Of a stretch of 64,000 bases of DNA, positions 36,801 through 44,177 are shown in pieces. The position numbers and the translations under genes were made by a program. Position 1 is the first letter of the stretch. Every line of letters begins with the position of its first letter. Below the pieces are notes generated by a model, which worked only from the letters and a program-made list of their open reading frames with translations, searched no databases and was not told the DNA's origin. The stretch comes from Variovorax paradoxus (GTDB lineage Bacteria; Pseudomonadota; Gammaproteobacteria; Burkholderiales; Burkholderiaceae_C), in NCBI RefSeq assembly GCF_022009635.1, contig NZ_CP091716.1:4665001-4729000 (forward strand). Direction: 5' to 3'.

Positions 36801-37008
36801 GGAAGATATCGCGCGCATCGTCGCCCGCGTGTTCGCACGGCAGGCCGTCACCGGAGCCATCACCGAGCGCGCGCAATACGTGGCGGGGCTGCGCGGCATC
36901 CAGTCGCAGTTCCCCGACCTCGACAACCCCCTGCAGACCGCCCCGGTACGCAGCGTCGCGCCGCGCCGCGCGCTGCCTGCCGCACCGGGCGGAGGAAGCG
37001 CCGCATGA
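33823..37008 (+). CDS. Large HEAT/ARM-like repeat protein (retron accessory)
   Basis: A 1061-residue protein. The first 75 residues (FSTVELFALPQAPGHVVHVST ... GYTIEG) form a small beta-rich domain like a divergent WGR. The rest is a long array of paired amphipathic helices with HEAT/ARM-like signatures such as HPAAEVVATAAEWLLLHPAS, DARLRGAGVRLFTALPDD and SPMAPVRAAVAPKLAQLLP. No catalytic motif or membrane segment is seen, so it is probably a scaffold or nucleic-acid/protein-binding solenoid. It overlaps the SWIM gene by ATGA. Position and partner match the ARM component of a retron locus. Confidence 0.75.
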   Translation: MKRIRSEKLIRMKPGALGATGFSTVELFALPQAPGHVVHVSTSRDGQQWKETVYTPSPLPLDAATAAFEQAVAAQIAQGYTIEGTPLASAPAALPAPTALAHPGDAVLLASLHPDAWRLLPPVRQSRVVWRIGERRLAAAVPRLIDLIETGEPMLDYCIAWAIGRCGDGGAFEAMRELSQRGRTPVITRAARWAALSLWPQDQRASEMARIADDWPAALRRAWAGLLELPLEQAMPRLREHLSDTALWNGLKFAAWVEQLFDMSLLEGPAADSLVHAALREIARTLQLAAGSFRAWRRLYKGAEFAGDYALLGVLHQRLETQRAAFRSGGRWAMANGRYVEIAKEIVRPDSRLAYSQRTRDYLRRRTWRSLRRLALAGTADEASWLQLAMGVLLAADDAEAGTAGQQRDPRWSEEPGRWHTGPYSSWLVLMQLLHRHDAEWEAQRGGLRWRRHSPLPTQRLDRTEAWPERWDRHPQALLQLMQQGRCAAVHAFAARALQDNKPFCEALDAPAVWGLLASSWEDTARFALAIARQRIAAGTAPMQWLPALLRSPLAEARAYALECIARDPGLYSQQVDLLLMLLTSADAEVRRASRLLLQAAASNLSTLDALCVQLLAWLSASDAETPELPAICENIQWALQGLLQTAAAKAPLPELLALFDHPAAEVVATAAEWLLLHPASVQGLPVAVLTRLLQSDDARLRGAGVRLFTALPDDTLLGQPELFAAFCASPMAPVRAAVAPKLAQLLPQHPAFGAALMPMLRDELFRAEAAEGVFDALLQWLRGPLAEHTRRGEPAVTLRLLEARSKGAQQLGAWLLPQQDPQGFDVLQTASLGLVDTAAARRWAMDQLAAQPERTLANLGDALRMFDSRWDDARDWARQWFGAQGSAPQWTPALLVRLCDHKDAGAQRLGRELLTTHFDVTDVTTYMLQLSQHPSPGMQLFVTNWLASAAGQKPDVLARLEPYFLSVLSQANRGRLAKARVMQFLAAQAAHSEDIARIVARVFARQAVTGAITERAQYVAGLRGIQSQFPDLDNPLQTAPVRSVAPRRALPAAPGGGSAA

Positions 37009-38711
37009 GATTCCAGTACCGCTACTTCGGCCACTCGGGCGCGCAGCACACGGCCGACAGCACCGCGCTGCAGTTCGCGCCCGACACGCTTCGCGCGCCG
37101 GTTCACTTCGTGGCCGACATCAACCGCCACCTGCCGTTCCGCGAGGGCATGTCGGCCCTGCACGACGTGGTGGTGGGCGACCTGCGCTTCCAGCCGCGCG
37201 ACAAGAGCGCGTACCTCGAATGGCTGGCCGGGCAGGAAGGCGAACTGCTCGCCCAGTTCATGACGCGCAGCGACGAACTGAAGGCGCAGATGGCGCCCCT
37301 TCGCGACGAGCTGGCCGAGCTGCGCAAGCGCAAGTCGGCCGTGCTGCAGCCCTTCCTGCGCGCGCAGAAGAGCTACTTCGACCACATCTACAAGGTCAAT
37401 CGCGAAGCGTGGTTCGTGCTCGACCCGGTGATCACGGTTCACCCCGACCGCGTGTTCTTCGAATGCTTCAGCCAGGACGAGTCGAGCTACGGCATGTTCT
37501 CGTGCAGCCACGACGTCTTCGACCGGGTGAGCGACCACGCCTTCGGCACCACCAACGTCGACTACTCGGAATCGCTGTACGACGAGTTCCAGAAGATCCG
37601 CGACTACAAGACCACGCGGCTGGCCATCGACCCCGGCGGCTTCCAGGTGCAGAGCGACAACGACCCGGCCTTCCACGAGCCGAAGATCGACGTGCCCGAC
37701 AGCTGGGTGCGCGGCTTCCTGCAGGTGAGCAGCGCGATGCTGCTGCCCGCGCAGCGGCTGCAGTTGCACCCGATGGACGTGCACAACATCTGCCTCGTGC
37801 TGCGCCGGCGCAAGGAGCGCGTGGGCCCGCGCTCGCTGCGCTTCATCCTGCGGCCGGGGCAGCCGGTGCGCATCCTGTTCGAGCCCTGGGGGCACGAGCT
37901 GGTGTGCCCGCGCTCCACGCACAGCGCCACCTCCGACATCGACATCCGCGTGTGGGGCCGGCGCCGGCTGTTGCAGCTCGAACGCCTGGTGCCGGTGGCG
38001 CAGGGCTTCACCGTGCACCTGCTGGGCACGGGCATGCCCAGCTTCTGGGTGGCGCAGTTGCCAGACATGGAATTCACGCTCGGCCTTTCGGGCTGGACCG
38101 CCAACGACTGGTCGCGCAACGGCCACTTCGAGCTGCTGCAGCCGCGCCACACGGTCGACCACGACACCCAGCTGCGCGTGTTCGCGGCGCTGGGCGAACG
38201 CTGGCGCGCCACCACCGCCGAACTGGCCGCAGCCACGGGGCTGTCGACCCTCACGGTCGATGCCGCGCTCGGCGGCTATGTGCAGGCCGGCCGCGTCGTG
38301 TACGACCTGGCCCACGGCGTGTGGCGCCTGCGCGAACTCAGCCGCGAGCCGCTGCCCATGGACAAGCTGCGCTACGCCAGCCCCGAGGAAGAGGCCGCCG
38401 CCGAACTGGTGCGCGCGCGCCGCATCGCCAACGTGAAGACGCAGGCGCGGCCCGACGGCGGCCTGGCGCTGAGCGGCAAGTGCAAGAGCGTCTCCGGCCA
38501 GCGCGAGTACCAGGTGAGCCTGCAGCTCGACACCGACCAGCGCGTGGCGTCGGGCGAATGCCAGTGCAGCCACTTCGTGCGCCACCGCATGACCAAGGGG
38601 CCGTGCGAGCACATGCTCGCGCTGCGCCTGTCGGCCTCGCCGGCCACGACCGCAGTCCAGAACGCAACGACAACGACGACAGATCAGGAAAGGACCGCCC
38701 GCATCGGCTGA
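37005..38711 (+). CDS. Winged-helix plus SWIM zinc-finger protein (retron accessory)
   Basis: A 568-residue protein. A long N-terminal region with a charged helical segment (residues about 70-115, RSDELKAQMAPLRDELAELRKR) precedes a winged-helix-like part (TQLRVFAALGERWRATTAELAAATGLSTLTVDA, residues about 388-440). Near the end is a SWIM zinc finger with C519-x-C521 and C534-x-H536 (GECQCSH ... GPCEHML). SWIM domains bind nucleic acid or protein. It is translationally coupled to the HEAT gene and stops 11 bases before the structured retron RNA. The pairing WH-SWIM with ARM/HEAT and a retron RT matches what I recall of retron type XIII. Confidence 0.78.
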   Translation: MRFQYRYFGHSGAQHTADSTALQFAPDTLRAPVHFVADINRHLPFREGMSALHDVVVGDLRFQPRDKSAYLEWLAGQEGELLAQFMTRSDELKAQMAPLRDELAELRKRKSAVLQPFLRAQKSYFDHIYKVNREAWFVLDPVITVHPDRVFFECFSQDESSYGMFSCSHDVFDRVSDHAFGTTNVDYSESLYDEFQKIRDYKTTRLAIDPGGFQVQSDNDPAFHEPKIDVPDSWVRGFLQVSSAMLLPAQRLQLHPMDVHNICLVLRRRKERVGPRSLRFILRPGQPVRILFEPWGHELVCPRSTHSATSDIDIRVWGRRRLLQLERLVPVAQGFTVHLLGTGMPSFWVAQLPDMEFTLGLSGWTANDWSRNGHFELLQPRHTVDHDTQLRVFAALGERWRATTAELAAATGLSTLTVDAALGGYVQAGRVVYDLAHGVWRLRELSREPLPMDKLRYASPEEEAAAELVRARRIANVKTQARPDGGLALSGKCKSVSGQREYQVSLQLDTDQRVASGECQCSHFVRHRMTKGPCEHMLALRLSASPATTAVQNATTTTTDQERTARIG

Positions 38712-38722
38712 TACACTGCTTT

Positions 38723-38949
38723 TTGCGAACGGAGCGGGAAGGCTCTTGCAATCCGGTTGGCGTATCGCCACCCTCGCACACAGCACTTCCCAAGCGTCAC
38801 TGGACGTCTCTTCACTGTGCCGTAGGTGCACGGTGGCGCGACAACAGTGCGGCTTCCTCGAAGCTCATCGGCGCCACCGTGCACCTACGGCGTCGAGTGG
38901 AGCCCTCCAGTCCCGAGGCTCTTCGACGAGATTCCCGCTTCGTTCGCAA
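38723..38949 (+). ncRNA. Retron msr-msd noncoding RNA
   Basis: The ends pair: TTGCGAACGGAGCGGGAA (38723-38740, a1) and TTCCCGCTTCGTTCGCAA (38932-38949, a2) give 18 continuous pairs with one G-U. Between them, the 5' part (msr) has hairpins TGGCG-tat-CGCCA near 38757 and CGTC-actg-GACG at 38795-38806. The 3' part (msd) is a perfect 21-bp stem, 38819-38839 with 38871-38891, capped by GCTTC-ctc-GAAGC. Order a1-msr-msd-a2 followed by the RT 39 bases later is the canonical retron arrangement. The RT would copy the msd part into DNA joined to the RNA. Exact ends and the priming G are not determined. GGCTCTT occurs both just after a1 and 15 bases before a2. Confidence 0.85.
38819..38891 (+). repeat. 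Perfect 21-bp inverted repeat forming the msd stem
   Basis: Bases 38819-38839 are the exact reverse complement of 38871-38891, enclosing a 31-base loop that itself holds a 5-bp hairpin (38852-38864). No run of T follows, so it is not a normal terminator. It is the longest perfect inverted repeat I found in the window, and it lies entirely inside the retron RNA. Confidence 0.9.
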
Positions 38950-38988
38950 TTTTTTCTTCTGCAGTGCATCGGCCGGTGGCGAAGCGCC

Positions 38989-40935
38989 ATGACCATGCAG
39001 TCTCCCCCCGCATCTTCCATCCCCGATTCGGCACTCACGCGCGAGCAGCTCTACGAGCGCATCCGCAAGGGATCGAAGCAGGAAGTGATCCTCGAGGAAA
39101 TGCAGCGCCTGGGCTTCTGGCCGCAGGAGGCGGCGCAGCCCACGGTCGAAGTGCAACTGATCCGCCGCGAAGGCGAACTGCAAGCCGCACTGAGCAAGCT
39201 GGGCGACGAGTTGCGCGGCATCGAGGACCGCGACAAGGCCCTGAAGACCATGCGCAAGGAACGCATGGCCAAGGCCCGCGAGCGTCGCGAAGAAACCCGC
39301 CAGCGCCTTGCACAAGACCGCCATGCGCGCGCGATCGCCTGGCACGAGCGGCGCCAGCGCGAATTGCTGTACGTGGGCGAAGGTGTGTCGGGCGGCCTTG
39401 GCGAGGCGCAAAGCGACGCAGAGGTGCTGGCACGCAACGCCCTGCCCGCGCTGCACCACGCGGGCGATCTCGCGCAGGCGATGGGCATCGGCCTGGGCGA
39501 ACTGCGCTTCCTGGCCTGGCACCGCGACGTGGCGAACGTGAGCCACTACCAGCGCTTCACCATCGCCAAGAAGAGCGGCGGCGAACGCCACATTTCCGCG
39601 CCCATGCCGCGCATGAAGCGCGCGCAGTACTGGGTGCTCGACAACATCCTCGCGAAGATGCCTGTGCACGACGCGGTGCACGGCTTCCTGCCGGGCCGCT
39701 CGATCCTCACCAACGCCGCGCCTCACGTGGGGCAGGACGTGGTGATCAACCTCGACCTGAAAGACTTCTTTCCGTCCATCGGCATGCGCCGCGTGCGCGG
39801 CGTGTTCCGCCAGCTCGGCTATTCGTCGCAAGTGGCGAGCCTTCTTGCGCTGGTGTGCACCGAGGCACCTACCGACGAAGTGCAGCTCGACGGCCGCCGC
39901 TACTTCGTGGCGCGCGGCGAGCGCGTGCTGCCGCAAGGCGCGCCGACCAGCCCCATGCTGACCAACCTGCTGTGCCGCCGCCTCGACGCGCGGCTGGCCG
40001 CGAGCGCCGCCAAGCTCGGCTTTCGCTACACGCGCTATGCGGACGACCTGAGCTTCTCGGCCGGCCCCGCGCACAGCCGCGACACAGCCAAGCTGCTGTG
40101 GCGCGTAAAGCAGATCGTGGCCAGCGAAGGCCTCACGGTGCATCCCGACAAGCAGCAAGTGATGCGCCGGCACCGGCAGCAGCATGTGACGGGCATCGTG
40201 GTGAACGACAAGCTCTCGCTCGACCGCGACACGATGCGCCGCTTCCGCGCCGTGCTGCACCAGGCCGAAAGCCGTGGACCGCAGGGGCTGCGGTGGAACG
40301 GCAACAGCGACGTGATCGGTGCGCTGCGCGGCTACGCCAACTTCATCGCGATGACCGATGCTGCGCGCGGCGCCCCTTATGTGGAACGCGTTCGCGCGCT
40401 GGCTGCGAAGCATGGCGACGGCAAGGCGACCGCGCCGGCCGTGCAGCAGACGCAACCGTCGCAACGCAGCCTGCCGGCAGGCCAGTTCCGCAAGCAGTCC
40501 GCCGCGGGGCAGGCGCCTTGGCCCGAATGGTGGCAACCCGCGCAGGCACCAGCGCCAATTCTGGAGAAGACCGCCGAGCAGATCGCCGAAGAGAAGAAGG
40601 CACAGCGCGAGGCGGCCCGGGCACAAGCCGCACCGCCGGCCGTGGCGCGGCCTGCGCAGACTCAGCAGGCGCCAGCAGCACAGCCTGCGGCCACGACATC
40701 GACGCCCGCCGCGCCGGGCGCCCTCTCCCACATCGGCTGGATCGCCAGCATGATGTTCCAGGCGCTGTACGTGGTCACGACCTTCCTGGCCGGCTCCAGC
40801 CCGCTCATCTGGCTGCTCACGGGCGGCGTGTTCATCAGCAACTTCCTGCGGCGCAAGAGCGGATGGGGCGGCTTCCTGGCGGCTGTCGTCGTGTCTTCCG
40901 CGGTGGCTTCGCTCGTGCACAGCATGCGCAAATGA
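38989..40935 (+). CDS. Retron reverse transcriptase with hydrophobic C-terminal anchor
   Basis: A 648-residue enzyme that should make msDNA from the upstream RNA. RT motifs: NLDLKDFFPSI near residue 254 with a catalytic Asp, LPQGAPTSP near 314, and YADD at 350-353. Retron-specific marks are NAAPH at 242-246 (NAxxH) and VTG at 400-402. Before the RT core is an N-terminal extension of about 150 residues with a highly charged helical stretch (residues about 75-120). After it come a Pro/Ala/Gln-rich linker (about 490-575) and up to three hydrophobic segments at about 583-645, so the protein may sit in the membrane. Start at 38989, or at 38995 two codons later. Confidence 0.92.
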   Translation: MTMQSPPASSIPDSALTREQLYERIRKGSKQEVILEEMQRLGFWPQEAAQPTVEVQLIRREGELQAALSKLGDELRGIEDRDKALKTMRKERMAKARERREETRQRLAQDRHARAIAWHERRQRELLYVGEGVSGGLGEAQSDAEVLARNALPALHHAGDLAQAMGIGLGELRFLAWHRDVANVSHYQRFTIAKKSGGERHISAPMPRMKRAQYWVLDNILAKMPVHDAVHGFLPGRSILTNAAPHVGQDVVINLDLKDFFPSIGMRRVRGVFRQLGYSSQVASLLALVCTEAPTDEVQLDGRRYFVARGERVLPQGAPTSPMLTNLLCRRLDARLAASAAKLGFRYTRYADDLSFSAGPAHSRDTAKLLWRVKQIVASEGLTVHPDKQQVMRRHRQQHVTGIVVNDKLSLDRDTMRRFRAVLHQAESRGPQGLRWNGNSDVIGALRGYANFIAMTDAARGAPYVERVRALAAKHGDGKATAPAVQQTQPSQRSLPAGQFRKQSAAGQAPWPEWWQPAQAPAPILEKTAEQIAEEKKAQREAARAQAAPPAVARPAQTQQAPAAQPAATTSTPAAPGALSHIGWIASMMFQALYVVTTFLAGSSPLIWLLTGGVFISNFLRRKSGWGGFLAAVVVSSAVASLVHSMRK

Positions 40936-41026
40936 GGATGCGCTAAAAACCACACGCCACTTCACAGCGCACGGCAAGCCCGCTACATTCGCTGCTCCGA
41001 CAAACAGCCACAGAAGGAGGTACGCG

Positions 41027-41089
41027 ATGGAAGACACTGCTATTCACGCCCCCACCATCGTGCGGTTTGTCGTGCACCCCACCCGCTGA
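41027..41089 (+). CDS. Candidate 20-residue leader peptide
   Basis: A 20-codon frame starts at ATG 41027, five bases after AAGGAGGT (41014-41021), one of the best Shine-Dalgarno sequences in the window. It encodes MEDTAIHAP...FVVHPTR and stops at 41087. No domain is recognised. The end of the frame contains one arm of a long-range RNA pairing with a segment 100 bases downstream, so its translation could decide the folding of the leader RNA of the following acetyltransferase/kinase genes. Confidence 0.5.
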   Translation: MEDTAIHAPTIVRFVVHPTR

Positions 41090-41181
41090 TCGTTTGCTGA
41101 CGCGCCTCCCGCGCAGCACGTGCCCCTGACGGGCACGGCCGGTCCGGCACCCGCGGCCTTTTCGCCGCCGCGACAAACCGC
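41062..41181 (+). promoter_or_regulatory. Structured leader RNA / candidate attenuator upstream of GNAT-RIO genes
   Basis: GCGGTTTGTCG at 41062-41072, inside the leader frame, is exactly complementary to CGACAAACCGC at 41171-41181. Between them are a perfect hairpin CGTGCCC-ctgac-GGGCACG (41119-41137) and a GGCCG/CGGCC stem (41137-41158) followed by TTTT, which is weakly terminator-like; the two stems share one base and could compete. This accounts for most of the gene-free stretch 40936-41252. Regulation of the GNAT gene starting at 41253 is inferred from position. It matches no riboswitch class I recognise. Confidence 0.5.
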
Positions 41182-41252
41182 CCCGATTCAAACGCCGCCG
41201 CCAGTACGCATGTGCCGGCCGCGACCCGTTCCCTTTCGAATCAAGGCACACC

Positions 41253-42353
41253 ATGTCCGAAGCCAACGCCGCGTATTCGCGGCCCGTTGCAACCACTGTT
41301 TTCTTCGATCCCCAGCGCGCTTCCGAGGCTGAGTGGCGTGCCGCCCTCGCCTGCTGGCGCCAACGCAGCGCCGAAGATTTTCCCGACGAACCCTTGGCGA
41401 GCGACGCCGAGACCCGGCACGGCGTGCTGCAGAACGCGCCGCTGCACGCCGTCCACCGGGTGCTGGCCCTCGGCGAGCACGGCAAGCCCGTCGGCAGCCT
41501 CAACATGAGCATCCGCCGCGCGGACACGCCCGACTACGAATCCTTCGCGCCCTTCGTCGATGCCTGGGGCGGCGTGCTGCGATCGCATCAGCGCCGCGGC
41601 GTGGCCAGCACGCTGCTTGGCGCGCTGCTCGCGTTCATGGAAACACAGGGCAAGACCACCGCGACGGTCAAGGCGCACCTGCCCGAAGGCCACGCATTCC
41701 TGCGCGCCATCGGAGCGCAGGAAAGGCACCGCAGCATCGAGAACCGCGCGACCTTCGCCGGCCTCGACTGGCAGGCTCTCGCCCGCTGGGAGACCGAGGG
41801 CTTCGCGCCGGCGCACGGTCTGCGCGCCGAGATCCATGCCGGCCGCGTGCCTGTCGAGCGGCTCGCGGCACTGCTGCCCGCGCTGTCGACGTTGCTGAAC
41901 GACGCGCCCACCAGTGCGCTGGAGCGTGCGCCCATGCGCTATGAAATGGCGGACTACCTCGCGTGGTACGCCGAGATCGACCGCCGCGGCGGCGAACACT
42001 ACCTCGTGCTGCTGCTCGACGGCGACGAGGTCGTCGCGGTGTGCGACGCCAGCTGGAACCAGCTGTTCCCCGACCGCATGTTCCAGCGACTCACGGCCGT
42101 GGCCCGCCACTGGCGCGGCAAGGGCCTGGCCAAGGGCGTGAAGGCCGCGATGCTGCGGCTGGTGCGCTCGCGCCACCCGGAGCTGACACTGATCTCCACC
42201 AGCAACGCGGAGGTCAACGCGCCGATGCTCGCCATCAACCGCCAGTTGGGCTTTGCCGTGCACCGGCAGGAAGGCCTTTACCAGTTCGGCACGGACAGCC
42301 TGCGGGCCTACCTCGCCACCCGTCCCACCATTTCCCGGGAGCACCGCGCATGA
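41253..42353 (+). CDS. Double GNAT-domain acetyltransferase
   Basis: The 366-residue protein carries two acetyltransferase modules. The first has the acetyl-CoA loop WGGVLRSHQRRGVASTLLGALLAF near residue 107; the second has LTAVARHWRGKGLAKGVKAAMLRLV near residue 283 followed by TSNAEVNAPMLAINRQLGF, a classical GNAT C-terminal motif. Acceptor unknown. Its stop overlaps the RIO-kinase start (ATGA), so the pair is co-translated. A structured leader lies upstream. Confidence 0.85.
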   Translation: MSEANAAYSRPVATTVFFDPQRASEAEWRAALACWRQRSAEDFPDEPLASDAETRHGVLQNAPLHAVHRVLALGEHGKPVGSLNMSIRRADTPDYESFAPFVDAWGGVLRSHQRRGVASTLLGALLAFMETQGKTTATVKAHLPEGHAFLRAIGAQERHRSIENRATFAGLDWQALARWETEGFAPAHGLRAEIHAGRVPVERLAALLPALSTLLNDAPTSALERAPMRYEMADYLAWYAEIDRRGGEHYLVLLLDGDEVVAVCDASWNQLFPDRMFQRLTAVARHWRGKGLAKGVKAAMLRLVRSRHPELTLISTSNAEVNAPMLAINRQLGFAVHRQEGLYQFGTDSLRAYLATRPTISREHRA

Positions 42354-43201
42354 AGGCACCGCAAAGACTGCAGGCCCTGATCGACGAAGGCCTGATCGAC
42401 ACCGTGGTGCGCCAGCTCATGAGCGGCAAGGAAGCCATGGTCTACGTCGTGCGCTGCGGCGAAGAAACGCGCTGCGCCAAGGTCTACAAGGAGGCCGACA
42501 AGCGCAGCTTCCGGCAGGCCGTCGACTACACCGAGAACCGCCGCGTCAAGAACAGCCGCGAGGCGCGCGCCATGGCCAAGGGCACGCGCTTCGGCCGCAA
42601 GGTGACCGAGGCCATCTGGCAAAGCGCCGAGGTCGATGCGCTCTACCGGCTGGCCGCCGCCGGCGTGCGCGTGCCGACGCCGCACAATTTCCTGGAGGGC
42701 GTGCTGCTGATGGACCTGGTGACCGACGCCAACGGCGACGCCGCACCGCGCCTGAACGACGTGATGTTCTCGCCCGCGGATGCCATGCGCCACCACGCCA
42801 GCCTGCTGCGCGAGGTGATGCGCATGCTGTGCGCGGGCATCGTGCACGGCGACCTCTCGGAGTTCAACGTGCTGCTGGCCGAGGACGGTCCGGTCGTCAT
42901 CGACCTGCCGCAGGCGGTCGATGCCGCGGGCAACAACCACGCCCGGCGCATGCTGCTGCGCGACGTCGAGAATCTGCGCAACTTCTTCGGCCAGTTCGCG
43001 CCCGTGCTGCTGGACACACGCTACGGCGAGGAGATCTGGCACCTGTACGAACGCGGCCAGTTGCGCCCCGAGACCGAGCTGACCGGCAGCTTCGTTCAGG
43101 AGGCCGGCCCGGTCGACCTGCGCCATGTGATGCGCGAGGTGGACGACGCGCGCGAGGAAGAGGCGGCGCGGCTGCTGCGCCTGCGCACGCCGCGACAATA
43201 G
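42350..43201 (+). CDS. RIO-type serine kinase
   Basis: A 283-residue RIO-family kinase. It shows the nucleotide-binding region SGKEAMVYVVRC near residue 25, a catalytic loop HGDLSEFNVLL near residue 167 (Asp acting as base, Asn for metal) and the metal-binding VVIDLPQAV. RIO kinases in archaea and eukaryotes act in ribosome assembly; bacterial members are poorly understood. Coupled by overlap to the double-GNAT gene. Confidence 0.85.
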   Translation: MKAPQRLQALIDEGLIDTVVRQLMSGKEAMVYVVRCGEETRCAKVYKEADKRSFRQAVDYTENRRVKNSREARAMAKGTRFGRKVTEAIWQSAEVDALYRLAAAGVRVPTPHNFLEGVLLMDLVTDANGDAAPRLNDVMFSPADAMRHHASLLREVMRMLCAGIVHGDLSEFNVLLAEDGPVVIDLPQAVDAAGNNHARRMLLRDVENLRNFFGQFAPVLLDTRYGEEIWHLYERGQLRPETELTGSFVQEAGPVDLRHVMREVDDAREEEAARLLRLRTPRQ

Positions 43202-43235
43202 GCGGGCCAACGCCTGCCCGCCGCCTGCCAGATCG

Positions 43236-44177
43236 ATGACCTCCTCCGCCCTGCCGAACCCCGCCCCGCGCCAGTTCCTGTCTTCCACCGTCCGTCGGGT
43301 CGCCAAGGCCGCGGCCTTCGTCGCGCTGGGCTTCGGCCCGGCCGCGCATGCCGCCGGCACGGCCATCCGGCTGGAAGACGACCGGGGCACCACCCTGGAA
43401 CTGCAGGCACCGGCGCGGCGCATCGTGTCGCTGATGCCGTCGCTGACCGAGACCGTCTGTGCGCTGGACGCCTGCGACCGGCTGGTCGGCATCGACCGCC
43501 ATGCCAACTGGCCGGCGTCGGTGAAGGGGCTGCCGCAGGTGGGCGGCATCGACGACGCCAACATCGAGCGCATCGTCGCGCTCAAGCCCGACCTGGTGCT
43601 GCTGCGCCCGCGCAGCCGCGCTGCCGAGCCGCTGGAGCGCCTGGGCATCAAGGTGCTGGCGCTGGACGCCAAGACCCATGCCGACATGCGCCGCGTGATG
43701 GAGACCGTGGCCCGCGCCACCGGCCGCCCCGGCGCCGGCGAAGCCTTCTGGCGCAAGCTCGACGCCGGGCTGGACGCCGCCAGGGCCCGCGTGCCGGCCG
43801 GCTGGCAGGGCCGGCGCGTGTATTTCGAAGTGCACGGCGGCATGGCGGCGGCCAGCGAAAGCTCCTTCATCGGCGAAACGCTGGCCCGCCTGGGGCTGGG
43901 CAACGCGGTGCCCGGCACGCTGGGCCCCTTTCCCAAGATGAGCCCCGAATTCGTGGTGCGCGCCGACCCCGACGTGCTGATGGTGTCGGCGCTTGGCGAA
44001 ATCTCGGCCATGGCCGGGCGGCCCGGCTGGTCGGCCATGTCGGCCATCAGGCGCGGGCGGGTCTGCAGCTTCGCATCGGCCCGCTTCGACCTGATGATGC
44101 GCCCCGGCCCCCGGCTGGACGAGGCGGCCGACGCCATCGTGGGCTGCCTGGCCTCGCTGGGCGAGCCGAAGCCTTGA
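43236..44177 (+). CDS. Orphan BtuF-like metal-chelate-binding protein
   Basis: A 313-residue class III receptor with an export signal ending in AAHAAG, first-lobe sequence PARRIVSLMPSLTETVCALDACDRLVGIDRHANWPASV, linker LKPDLVLLR, and second-lobe RADPDVLMVSA. The phrase SLMPSLTE...VGxxxxxxWP is closest to BtuF proteins that bind cobalamin. There is no permease or ATPase beside it, nor a riboswitch, so it may share the importer encoded at 2654-4377. The next gene starts at an overlapping TTGA. Confidence 0.78.
   Translation: MTSSALPNPAPRQFLSSTVRRVAKAAAFVALGFGPAAHAAGTAIRLEDDRGTTLELQAPARRIVSLMPSLTETVCALDACDRLVGIDRHANWPASVKGLPQVGGIDDANIERIVALKPDLVLLRPRSRAAEPLERLGIKVLALDAKTHADMRRVMETVARATGRPGAGEAFWRKLDAGLDAARARVPAGWQGRRVYFEVHGGMAAASESSFIGETLARLGLGNAVPGTLGPFPKMSPEFVVRADPDVLMVSALGEISAMAGRPGWSAMSAIRRGRVCSFASARFDLMMRPGPRLDEAADAIVGCLASLGEPKP

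Noticed and set aside
33693..37004. Long open frame on the plus strand running into the SWIM protein from 33693
   Set aside because: It is a shadow of the HEAT-protein gene in another frame: Ala/Arg/Pro-rich, without domain features. The SWIM gene has its own ATG overlapping the HEAT stop.
38819..38891. The 21-bp inverted repeat as a terminator of the SWIM gene
   Set aside because: There is no T run after it, its loop is 31 bases, and it is nested inside a second, outer pairing that matches retron a1/a2 ends.
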